A DNA stretch of 11,633 bases from Bacteroidales bacterium UBA1237 (GCA_002308935.1 DBWN01000233.1:1-11633); one strand, 5' to 3'. Counted from the stretch's first letter, positions 1 through 8,220 are shown. Notes: generated by a model from the sequence alone, not told the origin. Translations and numbers: made by a program.

Positions 1-612
1 ATCTCTCTCGGCATTATGGGAGAACCCACGGGCATGAGGATGGCTGTCGCCGAAAGAGGCCTCATGGTGCTTGACTGCACAGCACATGGAAAGAGCGGAC
101 ATGCTGCAAGGAATGAAGGAGACAACGCCCTTTATCATGCCATGGATGACATCTCCTGGTTCAGGAACACTGTCCTGGAGAGGGTGTCCGAGCATCTTGG
201 TCCGGTGAAGATGACCGTTACCCAGATCTCTGCAGGGACCCAGCATAATGTCATACCGGCGGAATGCACCTTCGTGGTGGACGTCAGGCCCAACGGGCTA
301 TATTCCAACCTCGAACTCCTTTCGATCATAAAGGAATCCGTGAAGTGCGACGTCAAAGAACGCTCCACAAGATTGGGCAGTTCCCACATTCCGATGGATC
401 ATCCGGTGGTCAGAAGGGGACTTTCGCTCGGAATGGAGGCATTCGGTTCCCCTACGACAAGCAACCAGGCGGTTTCGCATTTCACCACGCTCAAGATCGG
501 GCCCGGGGACTCTTCCCGTTCGCATACGGCGGACGAGTACATACTCATTTCCGAGATAGAGAAAGGAGTGGAGGGATACCTCTCTCTTCTTGACGGATTG
601 TCATTGGCTTAG
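1..612 (+). CDS. argE: M20-family amidohydrolase of arginine biosynthesis (ArgE-like), 3' part
   Basis: This is the C-terminal 203 residues of a zinc-dependent M20 peptidase-family deacylase; the frame is open to the left edge, so the start and the first metal ligands lie outside. Visible residue 8 is the Glu of a GEPT motif, which aligns with a zinc ligand in DapE/ArgE enzymes. H34 in GKSGHAAR is the conserved His of the dimerisation domain, and H175 in SRSHTADEY is the last metal-binding His. The region from about residue 25 to 125 reads as the inserted dimerisation domain (ending near VVDVRP), followed by the rest of the catalytic domain. It lies 19 bases before argH, so a role in arginine synthesis is strongly implied. 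In enterobacteria ArgE deacetylates N-acetylornithine. Bacteroidota such as Bacteroides fragilis run a variant pathway in which the acyl group leaves succinylcitrulline, so this may be a citrulline-derivative deacylase. DapE or a peptidase is less likely given the neighbour. Confidence 0.85.
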   Translation: MSLGIMGEPTGMRMAVAERGLMVLDCTAHGKSGHAARNEGDNALYHAMDDISWFRNTVLERVSEHLGPVKMTVTQISAGTQHNVIPAECTFVVDVRPNGLYSNLELLSIIKESVKCDVKERSTRLGSSHIPMDHPVVRRGLSLGMEAFGSPTTSNQAVSHFTTLKIGPGDSSRSHTADEYILISEIEKGVEGYLSLLDGLSLA

Positions 613-631
613 AACAAAACAAAATCATCAT

Positions 632-2005
632 ATGAAACTTTGGGACAAAGGATTTTCGGTGGACGAGAAGATAGACGCTTTCACTGTAGGCAAAGACCGT
701 GAGATGGATCTCTTCCTTGCGCCTTATGACGTTATGGGTACCATGGCTCACATCACCATGCTGGAGAAGGTGGGGCTGCTGCCCAAAGAGGATCTTGATG
801 TCCTTCTTCCTGAGCTCAAGGCCATTTACAAGAAAGCAGCCGCAGGGGAGTTCGAGATTGAACCGGACATTGAAGATGTCCATTCCCAAGTTGAACTTCT
901 ATTGACAAGAAAGCTTGGCGACACCGGAAAGAAGGTCCATACGGGACGTTCACGTAACGACCAGGTGATGGTGGACGTGAAACTTTTCTCCCGTGACAGG
1001 ATAAAGACCACGGTAAAAAAGGTGGAAAAACTCTTCTCCACCCTCCAGAAAAGGAGTGAAGAACTCAAGGAAATCCTCATCCCAGGATATACTCATCTCC
1101 AAGTGGCGATGCCTTCGTCTTTCGGGATGTGGCTCGGAGCATATGCCGAAAGTCTCGCTGATGACATGCTGATGATGAAAGCGGCGTGGGACATCACCAA
1201 CCAGAATCCTCTTGGCGCCGCTGCCGGTTACGGCTCCTCCGCACCTCTTGACAGAACCATGACCACAAAACTTCTTGGGTTCGATGACCTGGATTATAAT
1301 TCCGTGTACGCCCAGATGGGAAGGGGGAAGACCGAAAGGGCCATTTCCTTCGCATACGCCTGTCTGGCTGAAACCGTCGGCAGGCTGGCAGTTGACGGGT
1401 GCTTGTTCATGAGCCAGAATTTCGGGTTCATCCATCTGCCCGATTCCTTGACGACAGGGTCCAGCATAATGCCGCACAAGAAGAATCCTGACGTGTTTGA
1501 ACTCATAAGGGCTCATTGCAACCGGATTCAGGGAATTCCAGGAACCATCAGAATGATCACAGGCAATCTGCCTTCGGGATATTTCCGTGATATGCAGATC
1601 ATAAAGGAAGTCTTCATTCCGCTTTTCGCCGAGATGGATGATGTCCTTGACATAATGGATTACGCCATAACGAATATGCAGGTGGTGGAGGGCGTGATGT
1701 CGGATCCCAGATATTCATTGGCTTTCAGTGTGGAAGAAGTCAATCGTCTTGTCGGAGAAGGCGTCCCTTTCAGGGATGCTTACAAGAGTGTCGGCATGGC
1801 AATCCAGAGAGGAGAATTCGTTTACCGTGGAGCTGACGGGAAGTCCGGAGGAGACGTTCCGCTCAAAGCTTCTGACCTTCATCATACTCATGAAGGGTCT
1901 CTCGGGAACCTTTGCAATGACCGCATCAAACAGAAGATGGAGAAGGTTCTGGATTCCTTCTCGTTCTCTAAGGTGGACAAAGCGGAGGCTGAACTTCTGG
2001 GATGA
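632..2005 (+). CDS. argH: Argininosuccinate lyase
   Basis: This cytosolic enzyme splits argininosuccinate into arginine and fumarate, the last step of arginine synthesis. The product is 457 residues, normal for the fumarase/aspartase superfamily. All three conserved blocks are present: HTGRSRND at 103-110, GYTHLQVA with the conserved His at 155, and the superfamily signature GSSIMPHKKNPD at 276-287, whose serine is the catalytic base in characterised members. An in-frame extension to 590 exists, but it would overlap the upstream gene by 23 bases and add 14 residues unlike the family. The ATG at 632 follows an A-rich leader and gives MKLWDKGF, a natural ArgH N terminus. It is probably co-transcribed with the upstream M20 deacylase. 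A hairpin plus T run follows the stop. No key residue is missing. Confidence 0.97.
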   Translation: MKLWDKGFSVDEKIDAFTVGKDREMDLFLAPYDVMGTMAHITMLEKVGLLPKEDLDVLLPELKAIYKKAAAGEFEIEPDIEDVHSQVELLLTRKLGDTGKKVHTGRSRNDQVMVDVKLFSRDRIKTTVKKVEKLFSTLQKRSEELKEILIPGYTHLQVAMPSSFGMWLGAYAESLADDMLMMKAAWDITNQNPLGAAAGYGSSAPLDRTMTTKLLGFDDLDYNSVYAQMGRGKTERAISFAYACLAETVGRLAVDGCLFMSQNFGFIHLPDSLTTGSSIMPHKKNPDVFELIRAHCNRIQGIPGTIRMITGNLPSGYFRDMQIIKEVFIPLFAEMDDVLDIMDYAITNMQVVEGVMSDPRYSLAFSVEEVNRLVGEGVPFRDAYKSVGMAIQRGEFVYRGADGKSGGDVPLKASDLHHTHEGSLGNLCNDRIKQKMEKVLDSFSFSKVDKAEAELLG

Positions 2006-2008
2006 TGG

Positions 2009-2048
2009 AGTCCCCTTCCTATGTTTCCTCTGTGGGGCTGCACTTTTT
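2009..2048 (+). terminator. Probable intrinsic terminator after argH
   Basis: Four bases after the argH stop, AG-t-CCCC (2009-2015) can pair with GGGGCT (2034-2039), with a single bulged T and an 18-base loop. A run of five T begins five bases after the stem (2044-2048). The stem is short and the loop large, so this is a moderate candidate. Its place between an arginine operon and a new promoter supports it. Confidence 0.45.
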
Positions 2049-2060
2049 CCTATGTTTTCC
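2016..2060 (+). repeat. Direct repeat pair between argH and the promoter
   Basis: TTCCTATGTTTCC at 2016-2028 recurs as TTCCTATGTTTTCC at 2047-2060. The two starts are 31 bases apart, about three helical turns. The second copy lies roughly where a -33 element would be expected for the -7 box at 2074-2081. The repeat is plainly present; a regulatory role is only inferred. Confidence 0.4.
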
Positions 2061-2073
2061 GCGAGAATTGACT

Positions 2074-2081
2074 TATATTTG
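2074..2081 (+). promoter_or_regulatory. Bacteroidota-type promoter -7 box
   Basis: TATATTTG matches the Bacteroidota primary sigma -7 consensus TAnnTTTG exactly and is followed by CATG. It lies 72 bases before the ATG of the 756-residue protein, so the leader would be about 65 nucleotides. The -33 element (TTTG) is not well matched; the T-rich stretch near 2051-2058 is the nearest candidate. The same 12-base string TATATTTGCATG occurs before asnS on the other strand. Confidence 0.6.
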
Positions 2082-2153
2082 CATGTTTGAGTTTGCCACA
2101 AATCCGGCGATTTCACCCCAGAAAAGACCGGATATCGGAAACATGACGTGTAA

Positions 2154-4424
2154 ATGAACAGGAAAACCCTCATAATCTGTATAGTCGCCCTGGTTGTTCT
2201 TGCCGGCTTGGCTGTCGCAGGAATTTCCGCACTCTATAGGGATGATTCCGGAAAGAATACCGATACCGGCGTTGCGATTTCCGATTACAGCCTTCTGCCG
2301 GCTGTGCCTTCTGACGCCGCTATGCTGCTTTGCACATCAACTTTGAGCGAAAGTGTCGCTCTTCTCACTGATACGACCAAGGTTTTCGGAGCGTTCCTTA
2401 CCGACTCAGGGAAAAGGGGGTTCAGTGACTTCATCTCTTCCGTGTCCAAGGATCTTCCTGAAACTCTAAAAGGGGAACAGACGGTCATCTCGCTTCATTA
2501 CAGCGGAGAGTTGACTCCTCTCATGCTTGTCATGGCACCTGCTGACACCACCGGGGATGTCTTGAAGTTGCTCGCTTTGGCGGATTCATCATCACTTGCT
2601 TCAGCCTATCTTGGCTCAGAGGCACTTTCCTCTCTTCCCGGTTCAAAAGACAAGCTTTCCAAAGGAGGCTTGATTCTCGTGTCCTCGTCGCAGACTCTGA
2701 TCACCGCTTCCCATCGTCATATGGAAGGTGATATGTCAGTGCTCGACAAGACCGGTTTTCCTCAGATCGCGGCTAAGATGGGAGGACGCAGTGCCGTCAT
2801 GCTTTCGAATGATTATGCCGGAAAGCTGTTCACCAGCCATGTTTCCAGAGCATATTCGCAGTACTCCACTTTCTTCAAGAATCTCTCAGATTGGGCCGGT
2901 TTCACTATCGCAGGGGTTTCACCGGAGACCGCATCGCTGAAAGGTGCCCTTTCCGCTTCTTCCGATCCGACCTATTTCGCTAATGTCCTTTCCTCGATAC
3001 CTGCAGGAGAGTCACGTTTTGCGGACATAATGCCTTCAAGTACCGTTTTCGCGGTCTCTGTGCCTACGCCCTCCGTTACGGATTATCTGGACGCTTACAA
3101 GAATTTCCTTGACGCCCATGCGAAACTTGACAAGTACCGCAGGGACAACGCTTCGCTGCGCGATACTCTTTCCATTACACCGGAGCAGTTCGTCATTAGG
3201 CTTGACACCAAGGAAGTCGTGAAAGCTACCGTGAGGATCGACAATTCTACCGAAGGTGTGGTAGCCCTCAGGATGGGCAAAGCCGATCCTGCGATACTCC
3301 TCAAGGGTACCGGGCTTTCTTCCATGAAGGAATACAAAGGGGAAGTCCTCCCGTTCCTTTACAGCGATTTCATCAGCACTGAATTCGGAGGTCTTTTCAC
3401 TCCTTCACAGGGAATGCAGTATTTCGCCGTTAACGGACAGTGGCTCATTACCGGATCCTACAGGGCAGTTTCGCTTGTGGCCGATCCCGACAGGACTCTT
3501 TCTTCGGAGCTCTCTGATGCCGGTCTTTCTTCCAAACTTCCTTCGAGGAACACAGGTCCAGTATGCTTCTTCTCCATTTCCGAGTATCCTCCTTTAGTGG
3601 ATGAGGTGTTCAGACCTTCATTGTCCGTCCCTATGCGACAGACTCTTACCGGAGTGACACATGAGGTGTTCCTAATGTCGCTTTCAGGGGCGGAAGCTTC
3701 GATGACGGTTGACAGGGCTACTGTGATAAAGAGCAAGGGCCCCGTCATTGACAGGGATACCGTGGTTGTGGTGCCAACAGGTCCTTTCAAAGTCCATAAT
3801 TCCGGCACGGGCAGGACCAATCTTTTCAGCCAGTCCGCCAACAACACCCTTACACTGAAGGAAGAGGACGGCAAAGGCATTTGGGGCATTCCTTTCAGCA
3901 GTCCTATCTGCGGAGCTGTCGAGACTATCGATTATTACGGCAATGACCGTAACCAGTTCCTTTTCGCAGCAGGAAGCAAACTGTATCTTATTGACCGTCT
4001 TGGACGGTTTGTGAACGGCTTCCCGGCTGAACTCGGCAAGGATGTCCTCTTAGGCCCGGCGGTCTATGATTTCACCGGTGCTCACGGGTATACCGCTCTG
4101 GTTCTTCACAAGGACAACACAATCGGAATGTACAATCTCCATGGCCAGATGAGAGAAGGCTGGATGGGGATCACTGCCGACGAGACTATAAAGACCCTCC
4201 CCGAGCTTCTCGAGATCAAGGGCACAAGATATTGGGTGGTCCGCACTTCAATAAGGACGCTTGTCTTCCCGTTCATGGGAGGTGAGGCTCTCACAAAAGG
4301 TGAGGGCTCCAAGATGATCCGCAATGACAGTGAGATCATACCAAAGGAGAACGGAACTATTTCCGCCACATGTGTGGACGGTAAGGAACGTTCTTTCAAG
4401 CTGCAGCAGGCAGCCGCAAAATAG
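2154..4424 (+). CDS. Membrane-anchored extracytoplasmic protein of unknown function, 756 aa
   Basis: I do not recognise this gene with certainty. Residues about 5-27 are one hydrophobic helix after a short basic start (MNRK), typical of a signal anchor or an uncleaved signal peptide. There is no clear lipobox. The rest should face the periplasm. The segment from about 45 on, beginning LLPAVPSDAAMLL and rich in Ser, Thr and Ala, resembles the opening of DUF3352/DUF4836-type Bacteroidota proteins, though this is a weak impression. Roughly 300-550 is a second mixed region. From about 585 to 720 the sequence turns into beta-rich repeats (SKLYLIDRLGRFVNGFP, then IGMYNLHGQMREGW), like blades of a PQQ- or FG-GAP-type beta-propeller. 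It is preceded by its own promoter and followed after only 26 bases by an acyl-ligase gene, so it may head an operon. The ATG at 2154 begins right before the basic-hydrophobic signal segment, which supports this start. Confidence 0.85.
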   Translation: MNRKTLIICIVALVVLAGLAVAGISALYRDDSGKNTDTGVAISDYSLLPAVPSDAAMLLCTSTLSESVALLTDTTKVFGAFLTDSGKRGFSDFISSVSKDLPETLKGEQTVISLHYSGELTPLMLVMAPADTTGDVLKLLALADSSSLASAYLGSEALSSLPGSKDKLSKGGLILVSSSQTLITASHRHMEGDMSVLDKTGFPQIAAKMGGRSAVMLSNDYAGKLFTSHVSRAYSQYSTFFKNLSDWAGFTIAGVSPETASLKGALSASSDPTYFANVLSSIPAGESRFADIMPSSTVFAVSVPTPSVTDYLDAYKNFLDAHAKLDKYRRDNASLRDTLSITPEQFVIRLDTKEVVKATVRIDNSTEGVVALRMGKADPAILLKGTGLSSMKEYKGEVLPFLYSDFISTEFGGLFTPSQGMQYFAVNGQWLITGSYRAVSLVADPDRTLSSELSDAGLSSKLPSRNTGPVCFFSISEYPPLVDEVFRPSLSVPMRQTLTGVTHEVFLMSLSGAEASMTVDRATVIKSKGPVIDRDTVVVVPTGPFKVHNSGTGRTNLFSQSANNTLTLKEEDGKGIWGIPFSSPICGAVETIDYYGNDRNQFLFAAGSKLYLIDRLGRFVNGFPAELGKDVLLGPAVYDFTGAHGYTALVLHKDNTIGMYNLHGQMREGWMGITADETIKTLPELLEIKGTRYWVVRTSIRTLVFPFMGGEALTKGEGSKMIRNDSEIIPKENGTISATCVDGKERSFKLQQAAAK

Positions 4425-4450
4425 ACAACACGTAAACTTTATTATTGTTT

Positions 4451-6103
4451 ATGGAATTTCATTCATTGAACAAACTGTTCGAAAACAGCTTCAGAGAGAA
4501 CTGGGATCGCCCCGCCCTCTCTAATTACCAGGGAGTCACCCTCAAGTATTCTGATGTGGCACGCCGCATCGCCAAACTTCAGATCGCTTTCGAACAGTGC
4601 GGACTCAAACGTGGGGACAAAGTGGCGATATGTTCACGTAACCAGGCGAACTGGGGCGTGAGTTTCCTAGCCGCCATGACTTATGGAGCAGTTCCCGTTC
4701 CTATTCTGCATGAATTCAAACCCGGCAATATCCATTACCTGGTGAACCACTCTGAAGCGAAGGTCCTCTTTGTTGACGAGGTCATTTGGGAGGGGCTCTC
4801 ATCGGATGAGATGCCTGACCTCCAGGTGATCGTCCAGATCAATACCTTCAAGTTCCTCTACGCGAAGACTGATGAACTGGCTCAGGTGAGGGAACATTTG
4901 AACGAGAGCTTCGGACACAGATATCCGAACAACTTCGAACCCGATGATCTCAACTATTATGAGGACTCGGCTGATGAATTGGCGATGATCAACTACACTT
5001 CCGGAACCTCAGGATTCTCCAAAGGAGTGATGATACCCTACAGGGCTTTGTATTCGAATGTCATCTTTGCGAGGGACGCCGAGAAACATATCGGCAAGGG
5101 TTCTGAAGTCGTGGCGATGCTGCCTTCGGCACATATGTATGGAATGATGTACGAGTTCCTCTTCGAGATGACAGTAGGAGCCCATGTGCATTTCCTGACA
5201 AGGGTCCCGAGCCCCAAGATCATCATGCAGGCTTTCGCGGAGATTCATCCCTGTATCATCATCGCTGTTCCTCTTATCATTGAGAAGATATACAAATCCA
5301 AACTCAAACCGATTCTTGACAGGAACAAGCTGTTCTTCAAGATTCCTATTCTTGACAAGGTTCTTGAAAAGAAAGTCAGGGCCGAACTGATGAACTCATT
5401 CGGTAGCAATTTCGAGGAAATCATCCTTGGAGGAGCCGCATTCAATCCTGAGGTCGAAGCTTTCTTCCACAAGATAGGATTCCCTTATACCGTCGGGTAC
5501 GGAATGACCGAGTGCGCACCTATCATCACTTATGTCCACTGGGACAAGACCAAACTTGGCTCTTGCGGAAAAGCCGCCATGAACATGGAGATAAGGATTG
5601 ATTCCCCCGATCCTTTCAACATTCCTGGAGAAGTACAGACCAAGGGTGACAATGTGTTCCTCGGGTATTACAAGAACGAGGATGCAACCAAGGCATCATT
5701 CACCGCGGACGGATGGTTCCGTACCGGTGATATGGGAGTAGTTGACAAAGAAGGGTATCTTTATCTTAGAGGACGCTCCAAGTGCATGATTCTCGGCCCT
5801 TCGGGACAGAACATCTATCCGGAGGAACTCGAGGCTGTCATCAACAACCTCACATATGTCGTAGATTCCCTTGTGATTGAAGATGAAGGCGGCCTCACAG
5901 CTCTCATCTATCCTGACTATCATCAGGGCATGATTGACGGTCTTGACCGTGCTGCGCTTGAGAAGAGGCTCACCGACGCTCTTCCTGAAATCAACAAGGA
6001 GATTCCCAACTACGCTAAGATCAAGAAGATGGAGTTCCTTCCTGAAGACTTCGAAAGGACTCCTAAGAGAAGCATCAAGCGTTATCTCTATCAAAGGAAG
6101 TAA
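4451..6103 (+). CDS. AMP-forming acyl-CoA (or acyl-ACP) synthetase, long-chain fatty acid type
   Basis: This is a 550-residue member of the ANL adenylating superfamily, which activates a carboxylic acid with ATP and transfers the acyl group to CoA or a carrier protein. The adenylate/phosphate loop YTSGTSGFSKG starts at 182. The GYGMTE block is at 349-354, WFRTGD at 422-427 (Asp binds the ribose of AMP), and GRSKCMI and GQNIYPEELE follow in the hinge and C-terminal domain. PKRSIKRYLY near the end offers K539 or K543 as the catalytic lysine. Overall layout and the MYEFLFEMTVGAHVHFL region fit long-chain fatty acid ligases better than acetyl-CoA synthetases. No membrane helix is seen. A TTG at 4445 would add two residues; the ATG at 4451 is preferred. 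The gene is 26 bases after the unknown membrane protein and 22 before the deaminase gene. The actual acyl substrate and acceptor cannot be read from sequence. Confidence 0.9.
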   Translation: MEFHSLNKLFENSFRENWDRPALSNYQGVTLKYSDVARRIAKLQIAFEQCGLKRGDKVAICSRNQANWGVSFLAAMTYGAVPVPILHEFKPGNIHYLVNHSEAKVLFVDEVIWEGLSSDEMPDLQVIVQINTFKFLYAKTDELAQVREHLNESFGHRYPNNFEPDDLNYYEDSADELAMINYTSGTSGFSKGVMIPYRALYSNVIFARDAEKHIGKGSEVVAMLPSAHMYGMMYEFLFEMTVGAHVHFLTRVPSPKIIMQAFAEIHPCIIIAVPLIIEKIYKSKLKPILDRNKLFFKIPILDKVLEKKVRAELMNSFGSNFEEIILGGAAFNPEVEAFFHKIGFPYTVGYGMTECAPIITYVHWDKTKLGSCGKAAMNMEIRIDSPDPFNIPGEVQTKGDNVFLGYYKNEDATKASFTADGWFRTGDMGVVDKEGYLYLRGRSKCMILGPSGQNIYPEELEAVINNLTYVVDSLVIEDEGGLTALIYPDYHQGMIDGLDRAALEKRLTDALPEINKEIPNYAKIKKMEFLPEDFERTPKRSIKRYLYQRK

Positions 6104-6125
6104 ACCATTATCATTTCCCCATCCT

Positions 6126-6542
6126 ATGCAGAAGTTCGACAACAGTTATCTTGATATGGCTCAAATCTGGGCCCGCAATTCTTATTGCAAACGCCGTCAG
6201 GTAGGTGCCCTTATCGTGAAGGACAGGATGATAATATCCGACGGTTACAACGGGACCCCTTCCGGTTTCGAGAACATATGCGAGGACGAGAACGGGGCTA
6301 CCAAGCCATACGTCCTCCATGCCGAGGCCAATGCCATATCAAAGGTCGCCAAGTCCGGCAACAGCTCGGAAGGCGCTACTTTGTATGTTACAGCTTCTCC
6401 TTGTCTGGAGTGCTCCAAGCTCATAATCCAGGCTGGCATCAAGAGGGTGGTCTACCGTGACGAGTACAGGCTCACCGACGGCATCGATCTGCTTAAGCGT
6501 GCCGGCATAGAGGTGGAGAAGGTCGACGAAAATGAAAGGTAA
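6126..6542 (+). CDS. dCMP deaminase-family protein (ComEB-like)
   Basis: This is a 138-residue zinc-dependent cytidine/deoxycytidylate deaminase-fold protein. The zinc site is complete: HAE with H65 and the proton-shuttling E67, then PCLEC with C93 and C96. The N-terminal block WARNSYCKRRQVGALIVKD and the GYNGTPSGFENICED segment are typical of dCMP deaminases, which convert dCMP to dUMP for thymidylate synthesis. The frame is open upstream to 5934, but that part lies inside the ligase gene and has no family similarity. The ATG at 6126 gives MQKFDNSYLDMAQIWA, a normal N terminus. The last 11 bases overlap the start of the protease gene, suggesting translational coupling. A related deaminase with another nucleotide substrate cannot be excluded. 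Confidence 0.92.
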   Translation: MQKFDNSYLDMAQIWARNSYCKRRQVGALIVKDRMIISDGYNGTPSGFENICEDENGATKPYVLHAEANAISKVAKSGNSSEGATLYVTASPCLECSKLIIQAGIKRVVYRDEYRLTDGIDLLKRAGIEVEKVDENER

Positions 6543-8133
6543 GGACACATCGGCCTCATTGGTGGCCCTTCTGGGTGTAATCCTGGGGATTGTTCTGACT
6601 ATGACGATAACGAGTATCGTCAAGCAGAACATGAAGACCAGGGTGGACCCTTATTCTTGGCAGAAGCTCAATGTCATCCTGCAGGAGGTGCAGAAAAGGT
6701 ACGTCGACACTGTGGATGTCAAAGGCATGACTGACGCTGCGGTTGTTTCTGCCCTGGCGAAGCTGGATCCCCATTCAGTCTATCTCCCTCCCCAGGATCT
6801 GGAGGAATCAGAAACTGAACTGGCAGGGAACTTCGACGGGATCGGAATTCAGTTCAACGTCCCCAACGATACAGCCATAGTGCTTGAAGTCATTGCAGGA
6901 GGCCCATCCGAGAAGGTCGGACTTCAGCCTGGAGACCGTCTGCTCAAGGTAGATGACAAGGTGATCGCCGGAGTCAATTTCCCGCAGGACAGTATGGTAA
7001 GGCGCATGAAGGGCCCTTCAGGCTCTAAAGTCACTGTGACCGTACTTCGCGGAAAGGAAGAGATCCCGTTCGAAATAACCAGGGGAAAGATACCTGTGCA
7101 CTGTGTGGATGCGTCCTTCATGATTGATGACAATACCGGATACATCCGTCTGACGAAGTTCTCCCGTACCACTTACAAGGAAGTCTCTGATGCTGCTGTC
7201 GCTCTTCTGAAGGAAGGGATGAAAAGGCTCATCTTCGACATTAGGGACAATACCGGAGGATATCTTGACCAGGCGCTGCTTCTTTCCAACATGTTCCTTT
7301 CCAGAGGAGACGAGATAGTCTTCCTCAAGGGGCGCAATTACGAAAGGGAGGACCATAAGGCTGACGGTAGGGGAATCCTTCAGGACATAGATCTTTCCGT
7401 CCTTATCAACGAGTCTTCGGCTTCTTCCAGTGAAATCTTCGCAGGAGCGATCCAGGACAATGACAGGGGAGTGATAGTAGGAAGGCGTTCATTCGGCAAA
7501 GGCCTTGTACAGGAACCCGTTTTCTTCACGGACGGTTCCGGAGTGCGCATCACCATAGCAAGATTCTATACCCCTTCGGGGCGTTGTATACAGAAACCTT
7601 ACGGAGATGACGACTATGGTTATGACATCTACAGAAGGTATGAAGGCGGTGAGATGTTCGCCCAGGACAGCATTAAGGTGGACAGCGCTGAAGTATACAA
7701 GACAGTAGGTGGCAGGACGGTTTACGGTGGTGGAGGCATCATCCCTGATGTGTTCGTCCCTATGGATACTACAAAAGCGACTTCTTTCTTCGTCGCCTGC
7801 AACCGTAAGACTACCCAAATGAGGTTCGCATCCGATATGTTCGACCGTTACCGTGACAGGCTTCTTGCTATCGATAACTATCCTGACCTTGAGAAGTTCC
7901 TCTCCGGCATTGACATAAAGGGACAGTTCCTTGAATTCGCAAGGAAGAAGGACTCTATAGTTCCCAAGCCCGGTGAATGGGAGGCTACTGAAAGTTATCT
8001 CATGCCTCAGCTCAGAGCTCTTGTCGGACGTTACTCAAAACTGGGGGACAACGCTTTCTATAAGCTATATCTGCCGGTTGACGAGACTGTCGCCAAAGCA
8101 TTGGCTGCTCCTTCAAAGGTTTCACTTCCTTAA
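6532..8133 (+). CDS. ctpA: S41-family C-terminal processing serine protease (CtpA/Tsp type)
   Basis: This 533-residue periplasmic protease is tethered by one N-terminal helix (about residues 8-30). A PDZ domain (about 100-175, with DGIGIQF and GLQPGDRLLKVD) would bind substrate C termini. The peptidase core follows, with DIRDNTGGYLDQ and a complete Ser/Lys dyad: S298 in SASSSE and K323 in FGKGLVQ. These are 25 residues apart, exactly the S430-K455 spacing of E. coli Tsp, and D309 matches D441. About 130 residues follow the core. Such enzymes remove or degrade C-terminal tails of envelope proteins; the target here is unknown. The gene begins inside the deaminase gene and converges on the TonB-like gene downstream. 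Confidence 0.95.
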   Translation: MKGKDTSASLVALLGVILGIVLTMTITSIVKQNMKTRVDPYSWQKLNVILQEVQKRYVDTVDVKGMTDAAVVSALAKLDPHSVYLPPQDLEESETELAGNFDGIGIQFNVPNDTAIVLEVIAGGPSEKVGLQPGDRLLKVDDKVIAGVNFPQDSMVRRMKGPSGSKVTVTVLRGKEEIPFEITRGKIPVHCVDASFMIDDNTGYIRLTKFSRTTYKEVSDAAVALLKEGMKRLIFDIRDNTGGYLDQALLLSNMFLSRGDEIVFLKGRNYEREDHKADGRGILQDIDLSVLINESSASSSEIFAGAIQDNDRGVIVGRRSFGKGLVQEPVFFTDGSGVRITIARFYTPSGRCIQKPYGDDDYGYDIYRRYEGGEMFAQDSIKVDSAEVYKTVGGRTVYGGGGIIPDVFVPMDTTKATSFFVACNRKTTQMRFASDMFDRYRDRLLAIDNYPDLEKFLSGIDIKGQFLEFARKKDSIVPKPGEWEATESYLMPQLRALVGRYSKLGDNAFYKLYLPVDETVAKALAAPSKVSLP

Positions 8134-8156
8134 AGGATCTCCACAGCAGAACTTGA

Positions 8157-8189
8157 ACGGCCTTCGATTGCATCGCAACCGGAGGCCGT
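8157..8189 (+). terminator. Hairpin in the convergent gap, likely terminator
   Basis: ACGGCCTTCG (8157-8166) pairs with a matching arm at 8179-8189 to give a GC-rich stem of about ten pairs including one G-T pair, with a loop of 12-13 bases. It starts 23 bases after the protease stop and is followed by AT-rich DNA with TTTT near 8201. On the - strand it lies after the TonB-like gene but lacks a clear T run, so it may serve mainly the + strand or act weakly in both directions. The 87-base gap holds nothing else visible. Confidence 0.55.
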
Positions 8190-8220
8190 ATCACAATATG
8201 TTTTATGTAACTTGATTGCC

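Noticed and set aside
590..631. Upstream extension of argH by 14 residues
   Set aside because: It would overlap the deacylase gene, and the added residues (MTDCHWLRTKQNHH) do not resemble ArgH N termini.
950..1516. Open frame of 188 codons opposite argH
   Set aside because: It is fully antisense to conserved argH motifs, and its composition (many Arg, His and Gly) is that of a shadow frame.
3458..3889. Open frame of 143 codons opposite the 756-residue protein
   Set aside because: It is antisense within a long coding frame that has a signal anchor and normal composition; no independent leader or family similarity is seen.
4445..4450. TTG start two codons before the ligase ATG
   Set aside because: An ATG lies six bases further on, so a TTG start adds nothing and is less likely.
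5934..6125. Upstream extension of the deaminase by 64 residues
   Set aside because: This part lies within the ligase gene in another frame and reads as low-information Arg/Ser-rich sequence; the ATG at 6126 starts the recognisable domain.
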